Shown piece by piece: positions 1 through 6,662 of a stretch of 17,794 nucleotides of DNA (positions are counted from its first letter, which is position 1; every line of letters begins with the position of its first letter). The DNA is from an uncultured Atopobium sp. (GTDB lineage Bacteria; Actinomycetota; Coriobacteriia; Coriobacteriales; Atopobiaceae): the NCBI GenBank assembly GCA_938041635.1, contig CALIAD010000093.1, positions 1 to 17,794 on the forward strand, given 5' to 3'. Below the pieces are notes generated by a model. The model had not been told where the DNA came from, searched no databases, and saw only the letters and a program-made list of their open reading frames with translations. A program made the translations under genes and the position numbers.

Positions 1-492
1 ATGCACGTCACAGTCTATACAGACGGTGCGTCTCGAGGAAACCCTGGTCCTGGTGGCTATGGGGCTGTGCTTCTGTACACCGACCCTTCCGGACAGCAGC
101 ATACAAAAGAGTTTAGCCAGGGTTATAAAACCACTACAAATAACCGCATGGAGCTCCTCGGCGTCATTGTTGCACTTGAGGCCCTTAAGCGCCCCTGTCA
201 GGTAGAGCTCTATTCCGATTCCAAGTACGTAGTTGATGCGTTTAATCAAAAATGGGTCTCGGGATGGATTAGAAAAGGCTGGAAAACAGCATCAAAGGAG
301 CCCGTCAAAAACGTAGACCTTTGGAAGCGCCTGCTTTCCGCCATGGAAGACCATGAGGTAAGTTTTAAGTGGGTCAAGGGCCACGCGGGTCATCCACTTA
401 ACGAGCGCTGCGATCAGCTGGCCACTGAAGCAGCAGACGGTTCTAATCTTCTTGACGACACAGGCTTCTTCGCGGATCAGCCATTGCTATAA
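1..492 (+). CDS. rnhA: Ribonuclease HI
   Basis: This enzyme hydrolyses the RNA strand of RNA-DNA hybrids, removing R-loops and primer remnants in the cytoplasm. At 163 residues it has the length of a stand-alone type 1 RNase H. The N-terminal motif YTDGASRGNPGPGG supplies the first metal ligand, D8. The remaining carboxylates are E51 (in NNRMELLG), D73 (in YSDSKYV) and D138 (in NERCDQLA), with the catalytic-loop histidine at H128 (VKGHAGHP), so the full DEDD plus His set is present. A basic, Trp-rich stretch at about 84-103 (KWVSGWIRKGWK) matches the substrate-binding handle region of the E. coli type. The ATG is the first base of the window, so its ribosome site cannot be seen and a longer upstream start cannot be excluded. 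The gene converges on the DegV gene across a shared hairpin terminator. Confidence 0.95.
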   Translation: MHVTVYTDGASRGNPGPGGYGAVLLYTDPSGQQHTKEFSQGYKTTTNNRMELLGVIVALEALKRPCQVELYSDSKYVVDAFNQKWVSGWIRKGWKTASKEPVKNVDLWKRLLSAMEDHEVSFKWVKGHAGHPLNERCDQLATEAADGSNLLDDTGFFADQPLL

Positions 493-507
493 CCCCAGAC
501 GCGTAGG

Positions 508-525
508 GCGAGAAGATCTTCTCGC
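508..525. repeat. 18-base perfect palindrome after rnhA
   Basis: GCGAGAAGATCTTCTCGC is an uninterrupted palindrome with 9-base half-sites, 16 bases after the rnhA stop. It lies between the stop and the terminator hairpin at 547-572. It has no run of T after it on either strand, so it does not look like a second intrinsic terminator. It could be a dimeric protein-binding site, a transcript-end stabilising stem, or a dispersed repeat. The symmetry is seen directly; the role is unknown. Confidence 0.6.
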
Positions 526-546
526 TACACATACTCTCTACAAGAA

Positions 547-572
547 AACAGCCGCCTGAGTGGGCGGCTGTT
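547..572. terminator. Bidirectional intrinsic terminator, rnhA/degV
   Basis: AACAGCCGCC and GGCGGCTGTT form a perfect 10-bp GC-rich stem around a 6-base loop. The plus strand continues TTCTT, and the minus strand continues with a T-rich run (the complement of AAGAAAA). It sits between the convergent rnhA and DegV genes and can end both transcripts. Confidence 0.85.
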
Positions 573-597
573 CTTAGTTGCATGGGGTATCGAATTT

Positions 598-1455
598 TTA
601 GTAACCAAACACAGCATAGCCAACAAGGCCTGGTCCGGTATGGACAACAAGGTCCGAGCCAGCCTCAACATACCTAAAGTCGGTGACATTAGGTATTGCC
701 TCTTTAATCATGGCTTCCATTTCGGAGTAAATGATATTAGGCGCGGAGCAGCAAATTCCCACATGGACGCGGTCAAATTGCTGAGCAAAAGCTGATCCAA
801 GCGCAATCTGTCCCGCAAGAGATTTCTGCCAACCGCGAGTCTTCTTGGCAATGGTGTATTTGCCGTTCTCATCGCAGGTAAGAACAGGTTTGATGTTCAA
901 CATGGAACCAATGCGATAAATTGCCTCAGAAATGCGGCCACCCTTACGTAGATACTCAAGGCTTGGAACGGAGAAGTATACGCGCGTGTTAAGGGAAGCC
1001 TGATCAAGCTTGGCGCCAATCTCCTCAAGAGAAAGGCCCTGCTCAATAAGACGTTGAGCCTCAATAACAATAAGACCGGAAGCAATGCCAATGTTTTTGG
1101 TATCAACAACATAAATAGGGAAGTCTGTAATGGACTCTGCAATCATGCGAGCAGTATCGCAGGTAGCAGAGAGTCCAGAGGAGATAGCAACGTAAACAGC
1201 ACCCTCGTAACCTGCTGCTTTTGCATCATCAAAGGCAGCTTTAATTCCTTCAGGAGAAGGAAGCGAAGTCTTTGGAACTTCTTCTTCAAAGCGAGCAACA
1301 AGCTCAGCTGGCGTGATGGTAATACCAGACTCATAGGAAGAGCCATCAGAATAGTTAATGCGAAGTGGGGTGATACGAATATTGTGTTCAGCAACAAAAT
1401 CAGGTGGGACATTAGTTCCTGAGTCTGTGATGATGGCAATTCGCTTAGTGTCCAT
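598..1455 (-). CDS. DegV family fatty-acid-binding protein
   Basis: DegV/FakB proteins bind a single fatty acid and, where characterised, present it to the FakA kinase for phosphorylation and entry into phospholipid synthesis. This one has 285 residues, the usual size. Family signatures are visible in order: IITDSGTNVP at 8-17, TSLPSPEG at 63-70 (the family TSxPS loop), SSGLSAT at 92-98, VVDTKNIGIASG at 116-127, YLRKGGRIS at 168-176, and the C-terminal VHTGPGLVG at 271-279. The start chosen is the ATG at 1455, because GGAG lies 6 bases upstream of it. A TTG four codons further up (1467) would put the ribosome site inside the gene. No FakA gene is seen here. The gene is transcribed away from nhaA and towards rnhA. 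The lipid specificity and the partner kinase cannot be told from sequence. Confidence 0.9.
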   Translation of the reverse strand: MDTKRIAIITDSGTNVPPDFVAEHNIRITPLRINYSDGSSYESGITITPAELVARFEEEVPKTSLPSPEGIKAAFDDAKAAGYEGAVYVAISSGLSATCDTARMIAESITDFPIYVVDTKNIGIASGLIVIEAQRLIEQGLSLEEIGAKLDQASLNTRVYFSVPSLEYLRKGGRISEAIYRIGSMLNIKPVLTCDENGKYTIAKKTRGWQKSLAGQIALGSAFAQQFDRVHVGICCSAPNIIYSEMEAMIKEAIPNVTDFRYVEAGSDLVVHTGPGLVGYAVFGY

Positions 1456-1526
1456 TATCCGCTCCAAATATATACGTGCTACAAGTAGCTAAACGTTGAC
1501 TTTCTATTACCCACATTTTACATAGA

Positions 1527-1556
1527 GATATACCCCGTTTTCTTGAGATATGACAA
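1527..1556 (-). promoter_or_regulatory. Candidate sigma-70-type promoter for the DegV gene
   Basis: On the minus strand TTGTCA (1551-1556) is followed after 18 bases by TATATC (1527-1532), about 70 bases upstream of the DegV ATG. The -35 matches consensus at 5 of 6 bases and the -10 at 4 of 6. It is back-to-back with the candidate nhaA promoter, with one base between the two -35 boxes. This is a pattern match only. Confidence 0.4.
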
Positions 1557-1557
1557 G

Positions 1558-1587
1558 TTGCCCTCAACGGTAGGTAGACGGTACACT
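1558..1587 (+). promoter_or_regulatory. Candidate promoter for nhaA
   Basis: TTGCCC (1558-1563), an 18-base spacer and TACACT (1582-1587) would start transcription near 1594, leaving a leader of about 65 bases before the nhaA ATG at 1660. No Na+ or Li+ riboswitch fold was recognised in that leader. The match to consensus is moderate. Confidence 0.35.
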
Positions 1588-1659
1588 AGGCATATACATC
1601 GAGAAAAACTTGCATAGCTAACGGTCAATACCATTTAGATAAAGAGAGAACGGCAGATA

Positions 1660-3024
1660 ATGTCTAGTATTTATAGAGAGCCCGCAGTTGTAAGAAGAAT
1701 TAGTCAGCGCTCTTCTCTAAAGAAAATCACCTCTAATAGCACTATTGCAGCAGCAGTCATGGTGCTTGCGGCTCTTATTGCACTTGTAGTTGCCAACTCA
1801 CCTGCTCATGAGGTGGTTCGAGAAATTCTTGAAGTACAAATGAGTTTCTCGCTTGGAATGATTCATGCACATATGGCTCTAGAAACCTTTGTGAATGACT
1901 TCCTTATGGCAATCTTCTTCTTGCTGGTGGGTATTGAGCTTAAGTATGAAGTAACTGTTGGCCAGCTTAGAAAGCCAAGACAGGCAATGCTTCCTATGCT
2001 TGCTGCTGTCGGCGGTGTCGCAGTTCCTGCCCTCATTTATTTGGCACTCAATGCAAGCACTGCTCCTCATGGATGGGCAACGCCAATTGCAACCGATATT
2101 GCGTTTGCGCTGGGTGTCATGTCGCTGTTGGGCAACAGAATTAGTCCGCAAACAAAGGTCTTTTTCCAAACACTTGCAATTGCTGATGATATCCTGGCTA
2201 TTGTGGTCATTGCGCTTTTCTATGGTCACACGCCAAATATTGCCTGGTTAGCAGCTTCTCTTGGCGTTCTTGTTATTTTGTGGGGAATGAATCGTTTAAA
2301 GATTTATTCTTCTGGTCCTTATTTACTTGTTGGTTTGGTTCTCTGGGTTTGCATGTACCACTCGGGAATTCATGCAACCCTTGCAGGCGTTCTTCTTGCC
2401 TTCTTCTTGCCATCTCACTCTGATGTTCGCTTGAGCAAGCTGGGAAGCTGGCTTTCAAGACGCGCTCGTGAGCTTGACGATCACTACGACGATGAGCATC
2501 ACGTTTTAGGTCAGCATGACTTTACACATGGCGCTAACTCAATCGAGCAGGTCATGCATCACGTAACTCCGCCGCTTCAGCGTGTTGAGCACTATATTTC
2601 TGTCTTTGTAAACTTTGTTGTTCTACCTATTTTTGCTTTTGTAAACGCGCAGATTACGCTGGTAGGAGCAGATTTCGTTGCTCTATTGAGCAGCTCTATT
2701 GCACATGGCGTTTTCTTTGGTGCCGTTCTTGGTAAGCCACTAGGAATTATTTTTGTAACGTTGTTGCTGGTCAAATGTAAGATTTGCAAGCTTCCTGCAA
2801 AAGTTGATTGGATTCAGATTACTGCCGTAGGTCTTATGGGCGGCCTTGGCTTTACCATGTCAATTCTTATCTCTAATCTTGCATTCCCCGATGCAGGAGA
2901 GATTCTTGCAGCTAAGGTAGCTGTTCTCGCTGCTTCGTTTGCTTCTGCAATCTTGGGTCTACTTTTTGTACACCTCGCAGAGTTCTATAAGCACCAAAGG
3001 CAGAACAATATAAAGGAAGATTAA
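1660..3024 (+). CDS. nhaA: Na+/H+ antiporter NhaA
   Basis: NhaA is an inner-membrane antiporter that expels Na+ or Li+ in exchange for protons, for pH and salt homeostasis. The 454-residue protein has about 12 hydrophobic segments beginning near residue 28. The ion-binding site is intact by comparison with E. coli: D146 in ATDIAFALG corresponds to D133, the pair D176-D177 in LAIADDILAI to D163-D164, and K359 in VLGKPLG to K300. GGLGFTMSILISNLAF near the C-terminus is another family signature. A hydrophilic loop at about 266-305, rich in His, Asp and Glu, is longer than in the E. coli protein and accounts for much of the extra length. The ribosome site is weak: AGAGAG lies about 12 bases before the ATG, with nothing better near another start. 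It ends 2 bases from the convergent small gene, with no room for a terminator hairpin between the stops. Confidence 0.95.
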   Translation: MSSIYREPAVVRRISQRSSLKKITSNSTIAAAVMVLAALIALVVANSPAHEVVREILEVQMSFSLGMIHAHMALETFVNDFLMAIFFLLVGIELKYEVTVGQLRKPRQAMLPMLAAVGGVAVPALIYLALNASTAPHGWATPIATDIAFALGVMSLLGNRISPQTKVFFQTLAIADDILAIVVIALFYGHTPNIAWLAASLGVLVILWGMNRLKIYSSGPYLLVGLVLWVCMYHSGIHATLAGVLLAFFLPSHSDVRLSKLGSWLSRRARELDDHYDDEHHVLGQHDFTHGANSIEQVMHHVTPPLQRVEHYISVFVNFVVLPIFAFVNAQITLVGADFVALLSSSIAHGVFFGAVLGKPLGIIFVTLLLVKCKICKLPAKVDWIQITAVGLMGGLGFTMSILISNLAFPDAGEILAAKVAVLAASFASAILGLLFVHLAEFYKHQRQNNIKED

Positions 3025-3026
3025 GA

Positions 3027-3296
3027 CTACTCGACCGTGCCGTAGGTAAAGCCCCAACCGTGCGCCGTAACAATTGAGTTAATCTGATCGCAGAGGCGAG
3101 CGCGGACATAGGTGCCCGACGGAATCAGCTCAATGACTTCTTGCAAATCTTCATCAAGATCATCTACTTCAGCTTGAATCAGCACGTCAACCTTAGTGAC
3201 TGTGCCTGAAGGTTTGCGCTTATAAAGATTGTCAACAAGGTGCTGGAGCTCGCCATATGCCTCCGAGCGCATGCCAGGCTGTGTAGAATTTGCCAT
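3027..3296 (-). CDS. Small conserved-looking protein of unknown function
   Basis: I do not recognise the family. It encodes 89 residues with no signal peptide or membrane segment and no cysteine pairs. The N-terminal third (MANSTQPGMRSEAYGELQ onwards) looks helical. The middle (VDVLIQAEVDDLDEDLQEVIELIP) is strongly acidic and alternates strand and helix. The end (GTYVRARLCD, then TAHGWGFTYGTVE) is compact and beta-like. The start at 3296 is chosen because a near-perfect AAGGAG lies 4 bases upstream; an upstream alternative at 3344 has none. That ribosome site, and convincing protein-like composition over the whole frame, argue for a real gene. It is divergent from the aminotransferase gene, 72 bases apart, and convergent with nhaA. 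It is likely cytoplasmic, with no functional assignment. Confidence 0.75.
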   Translation of the reverse strand: MANSTQPGMRSEAYGELQHLVDNLYKRKPSGTVTKVDVLIQAEVDDLDEDLQEVIELIPSGTYVRARLCDQINSIVTAHGWGFTYGTVE

Positions 3297-3304
3297 GATT
3301 CTCC

Positions 3305-3335
3305 TTGTCGCGTTGATTTTTAAATCACCTATACT
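3305..3335 (+). promoter_or_regulatory. Candidate promoter for the aspartate aminotransferase gene
   Basis: A good -10 box, TATACT (3330-3335), lies 33 bases before the aminotransferase ATG, giving a leader of about 27 bases. The best -35 is TTGTCG (3305-3310) with a long 19-base spacer. The -35 overlaps the ribosome site of the divergent small gene (CTCCTT at 3301-3306), so the two genes share this control region. Confidence 0.4.
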
Positions 3336-3368
3336 TTGTATCACGCAGAGACCGAAAAGGGGAGTGTC

Positions 3369-4760
3369 ATGTTTGAGCTAGTTTCTCGCGAGCTGTTCCA
3401 GCCAAAATCAACCTCTGAGCAAAACGCTTATCAGAAGATGAGCGACGCTGAGCTTAACCAGGCTCTTGAGCTTATTGGACAAGAAGCTCGTGCACTTGGC
3501 GAGAAAAACCTCAAGCTTGATATGGCTCGCGGAAAGCCAAGCCCTGCGCAGACGGCGCTGTCTAAGCCTATGCTTGATGAGCTGAACTCCACTTCTGACC
3601 TGACTGACGGCGGTTCTTTTGCAGACAACTACGGAGACCCCTGGGGCCTTCCTTCTGCTCGAGCTTTTGCCGCAGAACTCACAGGTGTACCTGCTGATCA
3701 GGTCATCGTAAATGGCTCTTCAAGCCTTAACCTTATGCACGACATTATTTCTCATGCCGTAACCCACGGTCTTGCTGGTCAGCCTTCTTGGGCAGAGCAG
3801 ATGGCGGCTGCAAAGGCTCAGGGCACTACACTTAAGATCCTCTGTCCTGCTCCAGGCTATGACCGTCATTTTGCTATTACACAGCATTACGGCTTTGAAA
3901 ATATTGCAGTCCCTATGACCGATGATGGCCCAAATATGGACGTTGTCAAAGAGCTTGTTGAAAACGACAGCTCTGTTAAGGGAATTTGGTGTGTGCCACG
4001 TTTTGCCAACCCAACTGGCATTACCTATTCAGATGAGGTTGTTCGTGCGTTTGCAAACCTTAAACCTGCAGCTCCTGACTTTAGAATCTTCTGGGATAAC
4101 GCCTACGCGATTCACGCCTTTGTACCAGAATCTGAGGCTCCTCAGCTTCTCAATATCTTTGATGTTCTTGCAGAGGTTGCTGCAGACGATGCTCAAAAGA
4201 ACCTGGTTATTGCTTTTGCCTCAACAGCAAAGGTAACCTTCCCAAGCTCAGGCATGGCATGGGTTGCTGCAAGCCCTGCAGACATTAAAGAAATCCAGAG
4301 CGCTTTCAAGGTTGCTCGTGTTTCTCCCGAGAAAATCTCTCAGCTGGCGCATGTACGTTTCCTCAAAGATGCTCAAGGCGTTGAAGCTCATATGCAAAAG
4401 CATGCTGAGTTGCTCCGACCACGTTTTGATTTGGTGGAACGCAAGCTGCAGGAAGGACTGGGCGATTTAGCTGTTGCAACCTGGTCTCATCCTAAGGGCG
4501 GTTATTTTGTCTCGTTTGATGGTCCTGTTGGCTCTGCGCGTGCAATTGTTTCTCGCGCACATGAGCTTGGCGTTACCATGACGCCTGCAGGTGCTACGTG
4601 GCCAAGTGGCAAGGACCCCTTTGACACTAATATCAGAATTGCTCCAAGTTACCCAACGTTGGAAGAGCTTGATGCAGCGCTTGATGTCTTTATTGTTGCT
4701 GTTAAACAGGTAAGTGCTCGACTAGCAAAAGTTGATCGTGGTCAGAGCGTCTGGGGATAG
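3369..4760 (+). CDS. aspT: Class Ic (corynebacterial-type) aspartate aminotransferase
   Basis: This is a PLP-dependent fold-type I enzyme, expected to interconvert aspartate/2-oxoglutarate and oxaloacetate/glutamate. The 463-residue sequence fits the group typified by Corynebacterium glutamicum AspT rather than classical AspC. Supporting signatures are KLDMARGKPSP at 49-59, NYGDPWGLPSARAFAAELTG at 87-106, VNGSSSLNLMHD at 114-125, RFANPTGI at 211-218 (N214 contacts PLP), FWDNAYAIHAF at 241-251 (D243 for the pyridine nitrogen, Y246), and FASTAKVTFPSSG at 283-295, with K288 as the Schiff-base lysine. The start at 3369 is preferred because GGGGAG lies 4 bases upstream; a TTG at 3336 overlaps the promoter and has no ribosome site. 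It appears to be transcribed alone, since a promoter-like sequence precedes the next gene. The aspT symbol is by family resemblance. Confidence 0.88.
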   Translation: MFELVSRELFQPKSTSEQNAYQKMSDAELNQALELIGQEARALGEKNLKLDMARGKPSPAQTALSKPMLDELNSTSDLTDGGSFADNYGDPWGLPSARAFAAELTGVPADQVIVNGSSSLNLMHDIISHAVTHGLAGQPSWAEQMAAAKAQGTTLKILCPAPGYDRHFAITQHYGFENIAVPMTDDGPNMDVVKELVENDSSVKGIWCVPRFANPTGITYSDEVVRAFANLKPAAPDFRIFWDNAYAIHAFVPESEAPQLLNIFDVLAEVAADDAQKNLVIAFASTAKVTFPSSGMAWVAASPADIKEIQSAFKVARVSPEKISQLAHVRFLKDAQGVEAHMQKHAELLRPRFDLVERKLQEGLGDLAVATWSHPKGGYFVSFDGPVGSARAIVSRAHELGVTMTPAGATWPSGKDPFDTNIRIAPSYPTLEELDAALDVFIVAVKQVSARLAKVDRGQSVWG

Positions 4761-4778
4761 CTTGTGTAACTTTGGTAT

Positions 4779-4793
4779 TTACTTTGAAAGTAA
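4779..4793. repeat. 15-base palindrome overlapping a -35 box
   Basis: TTACTTT-G-AAAGTAA has perfect 7-base arms around a single central base. It covers the candidate -35 box (4784-4789) of the TPR-STAS operon. It has no adjacent T run that would make it a terminator, so an operator is the more natural reading, but that is inference. Confidence 0.45.
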
Positions 4794-4812
4794 GCCCATT
4801 CTGCCGTATCTT
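4784..4812 (+). promoter_or_regulatory. Candidate promoter for the TPR-STAS operon
   Basis: TTGAAA (4784-4789), a 17-base spacer and TATCTT (4807-4812) match 5 of 6 and 4 of 6 consensus bases. Transcription would begin near 4819, about 30 bases before the ATG. This is the best-spaced promoter pattern in the window. Confidence 0.45.
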
Positions 4813-4848
4813 GATTAACTATGTTTAGAAAAAGCGATTGGATGTTGA

Positions 4849-5625
4849 ATGCCAACTAATACTTCAAAGCCAGAACTTACACCAGAACAGAAGGCAGAAA
4901 AAGAGCTGGTTGCTATGGCAAACCAGACCGCAAAAAAGAAGGCAAAGGACCGCAAGCCCGATGAGGCTCCTAAAAAACCAGGTCCTTCTACAGGCATGAA
5001 GATTGCTATTGGAGTATTCTCGCTCTTTATTGCTATTTCTATGATGTTGCCTTCCTTGGCCAGCATTTTCTCTAACTCTCAAAAGCAGAATCAGACTCAG
5101 CAGAATTCTCCTGAGGCTATTAACCAGGTCTATCAGAAACAGGCAGAAGAAAAAGAGTCTGCTATTCAGTCCAATCCAGATAATCTACCAGCACATCTTG
5201 ATTTGGCTCGTACGTATCTAGGCTGGGGAATGGCACTTAAGAGCTCCTCTCAAGATGACTCTGTTCAGAAGCAGTCTTTACAGCTGATCAACAAGGCAAT
5301 TGCTGAGTACGACACGTATCTTGCTTCAAATGATTCTGATGAGGTTCGTGTTAATAGGGCTATTGCGCAGTTCTATGCAGGAGACCAAACGGGTGCCGTT
5401 GAGGCGCTTAAGGCAGTAACAGATCGTTCTCCAGACTATGCTAACGGTTGGCTTAATTTGGGAATGATGTATCGTGTTACTGATCAAGTAGATCTTGCAA
5501 AAGAGGCACTGCAGAAGGCAATTGAGAAAGATTCCGATAATAGCGCCGGTGTGAGGGATAATGCACAGAAAGTTCTTGATGCATTAAACGGAAACACCTC
5601 TACCTCTTCAAATAACACTAAGTAA
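4849..5625 (+). CDS. Membrane-anchored tetratricopeptide-repeat protein
   Basis: The protein has 258 residues. The first 48 are charged and Lys-rich, followed by one membrane segment at about 50-73 (MKIAIGVFSLFIAISMMLPSLASIF), a Gln/Asn-rich linker at 76-110, and TPR-like helical repeats from about 107 to 245. Clear repeats are NPDNLPAHLDLARTYLGWG at 109-127 and SPDYANGWLNLGMMYRVTDQ at 194-213, the latter with the canonical TPR spacing; a looser repeat lies between them. The basic N-terminus predicts an N-in topology with the TPR domain outside the membrane. Such proteins serve as assembly or interaction scaffolds; the partner is unknown. The ribosome site is weak (GGA before the ATG). The stop codon overlaps the strong ribosome site of the following STAS gene, so the two are co-expressed. 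Confidence 0.82.
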   Translation: MPTNTSKPELTPEQKAEKELVAMANQTAKKKAKDRKPDEAPKKPGPSTGMKIAIGVFSLFIAISMMLPSLASIFSNSQKQNQTQQNSPEAINQVYQKQAEEKESAIQSNPDNLPAHLDLARTYLGWGMALKSSSQDDSVQKQSLQLINKAIAEYDTYLASNDSDEVRVNRAIAQFYAGDQTGAVEALKAVTDRSPDYANGWLNLGMMYRVTDQVDLAKEALQKAIEKDSDNSAGVRDNAQKVLDALNGNTSTSSNNTK

Positions 5626-5634
5626 GGAGGAGTT

Positions 5635-5946
5635 ATGGCACTAGAGATAAGCTCTGAAATTACAGATGAAAAGGCCATTATTCGCATTGAGGGCGAGGTA
5701 GACGTATCAAACGCCTCTGAGCTTCGCGATGCTTTGGATACCGCGCTCGCCGATGGAGCAAAAGAAGTTGAAGCTGATTTTGCTGAGGTAGCTTATATTG
5801 ATTCGACGGGCATTGGCGTTTTAGTGGGTGCCGCACATCGAGCACAAGAGAGTGGTTCTGTGCTTGTTGTTGCAAATCCTCAGAAAAACGTGGAGCGTGT
5901 CTTTACGCTTCTTGGGGTTGATAAAGACCTTAACGTTCGCAAGTAG
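5635..5946 (+). CDS. STAS-domain protein, anti-sigma factor antagonist type
   Basis: This 103-residue single-domain protein has the size and fold pattern of SpoIIAA/RsbV. It shows alternating strands and helices, IRIEGEVDVSNASELRDALD at 16-35, and the conserved DSTG loop at 56-59, where S57 is the residue phosphorylated by a partner anti-sigma kinase in characterised relatives. Those proteins bind the kinase when unphosphorylated and release a sigma factor. No RsbW/SpoIIAB-like kinase or sigma gene is present in the window, so the partner must be elsewhere or the role differs. The ribosome site AAGGAGG (5624-5630), 4 bases before the ATG, is the strongest here and overlaps the preceding stop. 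A strong hairpin follows 13 bases after the stop. Confidence 0.88.
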   Translation: MALEISSEITDEKAIIRIEGEVDVSNASELRDALDTALADGAKEVEADFAEVAYIDSTGIGVLVGAAHRAQESGSVLVVANPQKNVERVFTLLGVDKDLNVRK

Positions 5947-5959
5947 GTTTGGTAACTTG

Positions 5960-5994
5960 CAAGCTCTTTGAGAAACGGTTCAAAGAGCTTGTTT
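5960..5994 (+). terminator. Intrinsic terminator or attenuator between STAS and tat genes
   Basis: CAAGCTCTTTGA and TCAAAGAGCTTG form a perfect 12-bp stem (5960-5971 with 5980-5991) around an 8-base loop, followed by TTTATGTTT. It ends the TPR-STAS transcript or, if read through, sits in the leader of the tat genes 30 bases downstream. Confidence 0.75.
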
Positions 5995-6020
5995 ATGTTT
6001 GTTCCAGAAAGGTATTGCTT

Positions 6021-6644
6021 GTGTTTGGCATTGGAGAAACAGAGCTCGTACTAATTTTGCTCTTTGCATTTTTAGTATTTGGTCCTGATAAATTACCTGG
6101 TATGGGTCGCACGCTTGGTCGTGCTCTTAGACAGTTCCAGAACGCGCAAGAAGGCTTTAATAAAGTTGTCCGTGCAGACTTACTTGACCCTGCAGCGGAC
6201 GCACTTCACGAGAAGCCCAAGCGATCCGAGCAGCTCAAAAATGCTGCATCTGATGCTGACCGCGAGGATACTGACCATCAGGAGACCTTTGCTGAGCGTC
6301 GTGCTCGTCTCAAGGAGGAGCGCGAGGCTGCTGAGAAGGCTGCTGCTGAGGCTTCTGAGCAGACTAAGCAAGCTGAGCAGACTCAGGAGGTTGAGCAGCC
6401 AGAAACCGCTTCCGGTAGCGAGGCTCTTGCAGCTGCACCACAAGCTACGTCTTCTGTTGCTTTCTCCGATGATTCTACAGAGGTAACTGAGTACGTGGCA
6501 CCTAAGGCTGCAGAAGAAACTCCTGCTGCAGCTCCATCTGCAAAAGACCTCTATAACCTTGGATCTGCACGTTCTTCTCGCTCTATGGCAGAAGACAAGA
6601 AAGAAGAAGTTGCTGGAGAGGAGGGAGAAAGCCAGGACGCATAA
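6021..6644 (+). CDS. Twin-arginine translocase subunit, TatA/TatB family
   Basis: The protein has 207 residues. It carries one N-terminal membrane helix (GETELVLILLFAFLVFG at 5-21), the FGPDKLP hinge at 20-26 typical of the family, and an amphipathic helix at about 27-52 (GMGRTLGRALRQFQNAQEGF). A long acidic, Ala/Glu-rich, probably cytoplasmic tail follows. E8 is a TatB-like feature, while the domain plan fits either TatA or TatB. With TatC immediately downstream it should form the pathway that exports folded proteins with RR signal peptides. The start is taken as GTG at 6021: AGAAAGG lies 8 bases upstream, and the protein then begins MFGIGETEL like its relatives. A frame open from 5949 would add a non-conserved extension running through the hairpin. 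The tail is longer than in minimal TatA proteins and appears unstructured or coiled. Confidence 0.88.
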   Translation: MFGIGETELVLILLFAFLVFGPDKLPGMGRTLGRALRQFQNAQEGFNKVVRADLLDPAADALHEKPKRSEQLKNAASDADREDTDHQETFAERRARLKEEREAAEKAAAEASEQTKQAEQTQEVEQPETASGSEALAAAPQATSSVAFSDDSTEVTEYVAPKAAEETPAAAPSAKDLYNLGSARSSRSMAEDKKEEVAGEEGESQDA

Positions 6645-6662
6645 GTCCAGCTTTCGTGTGTA

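Noticed and set aside
1594..1659. Possible sodium or lithium riboswitch in the nhaA leader
   Set aside because: The leader is about 65 bases with no stem set I recognise as an nhaA or DUF1646 motif; nothing beyond the gene's function suggests it.
5949..6020. Longer TatA/B protein starting at 5949
   Set aside because: The extension would be translated through the strong hairpin, is not family-like, and the GTG at 6021 has its own ribosome site and the conserved N-terminus.
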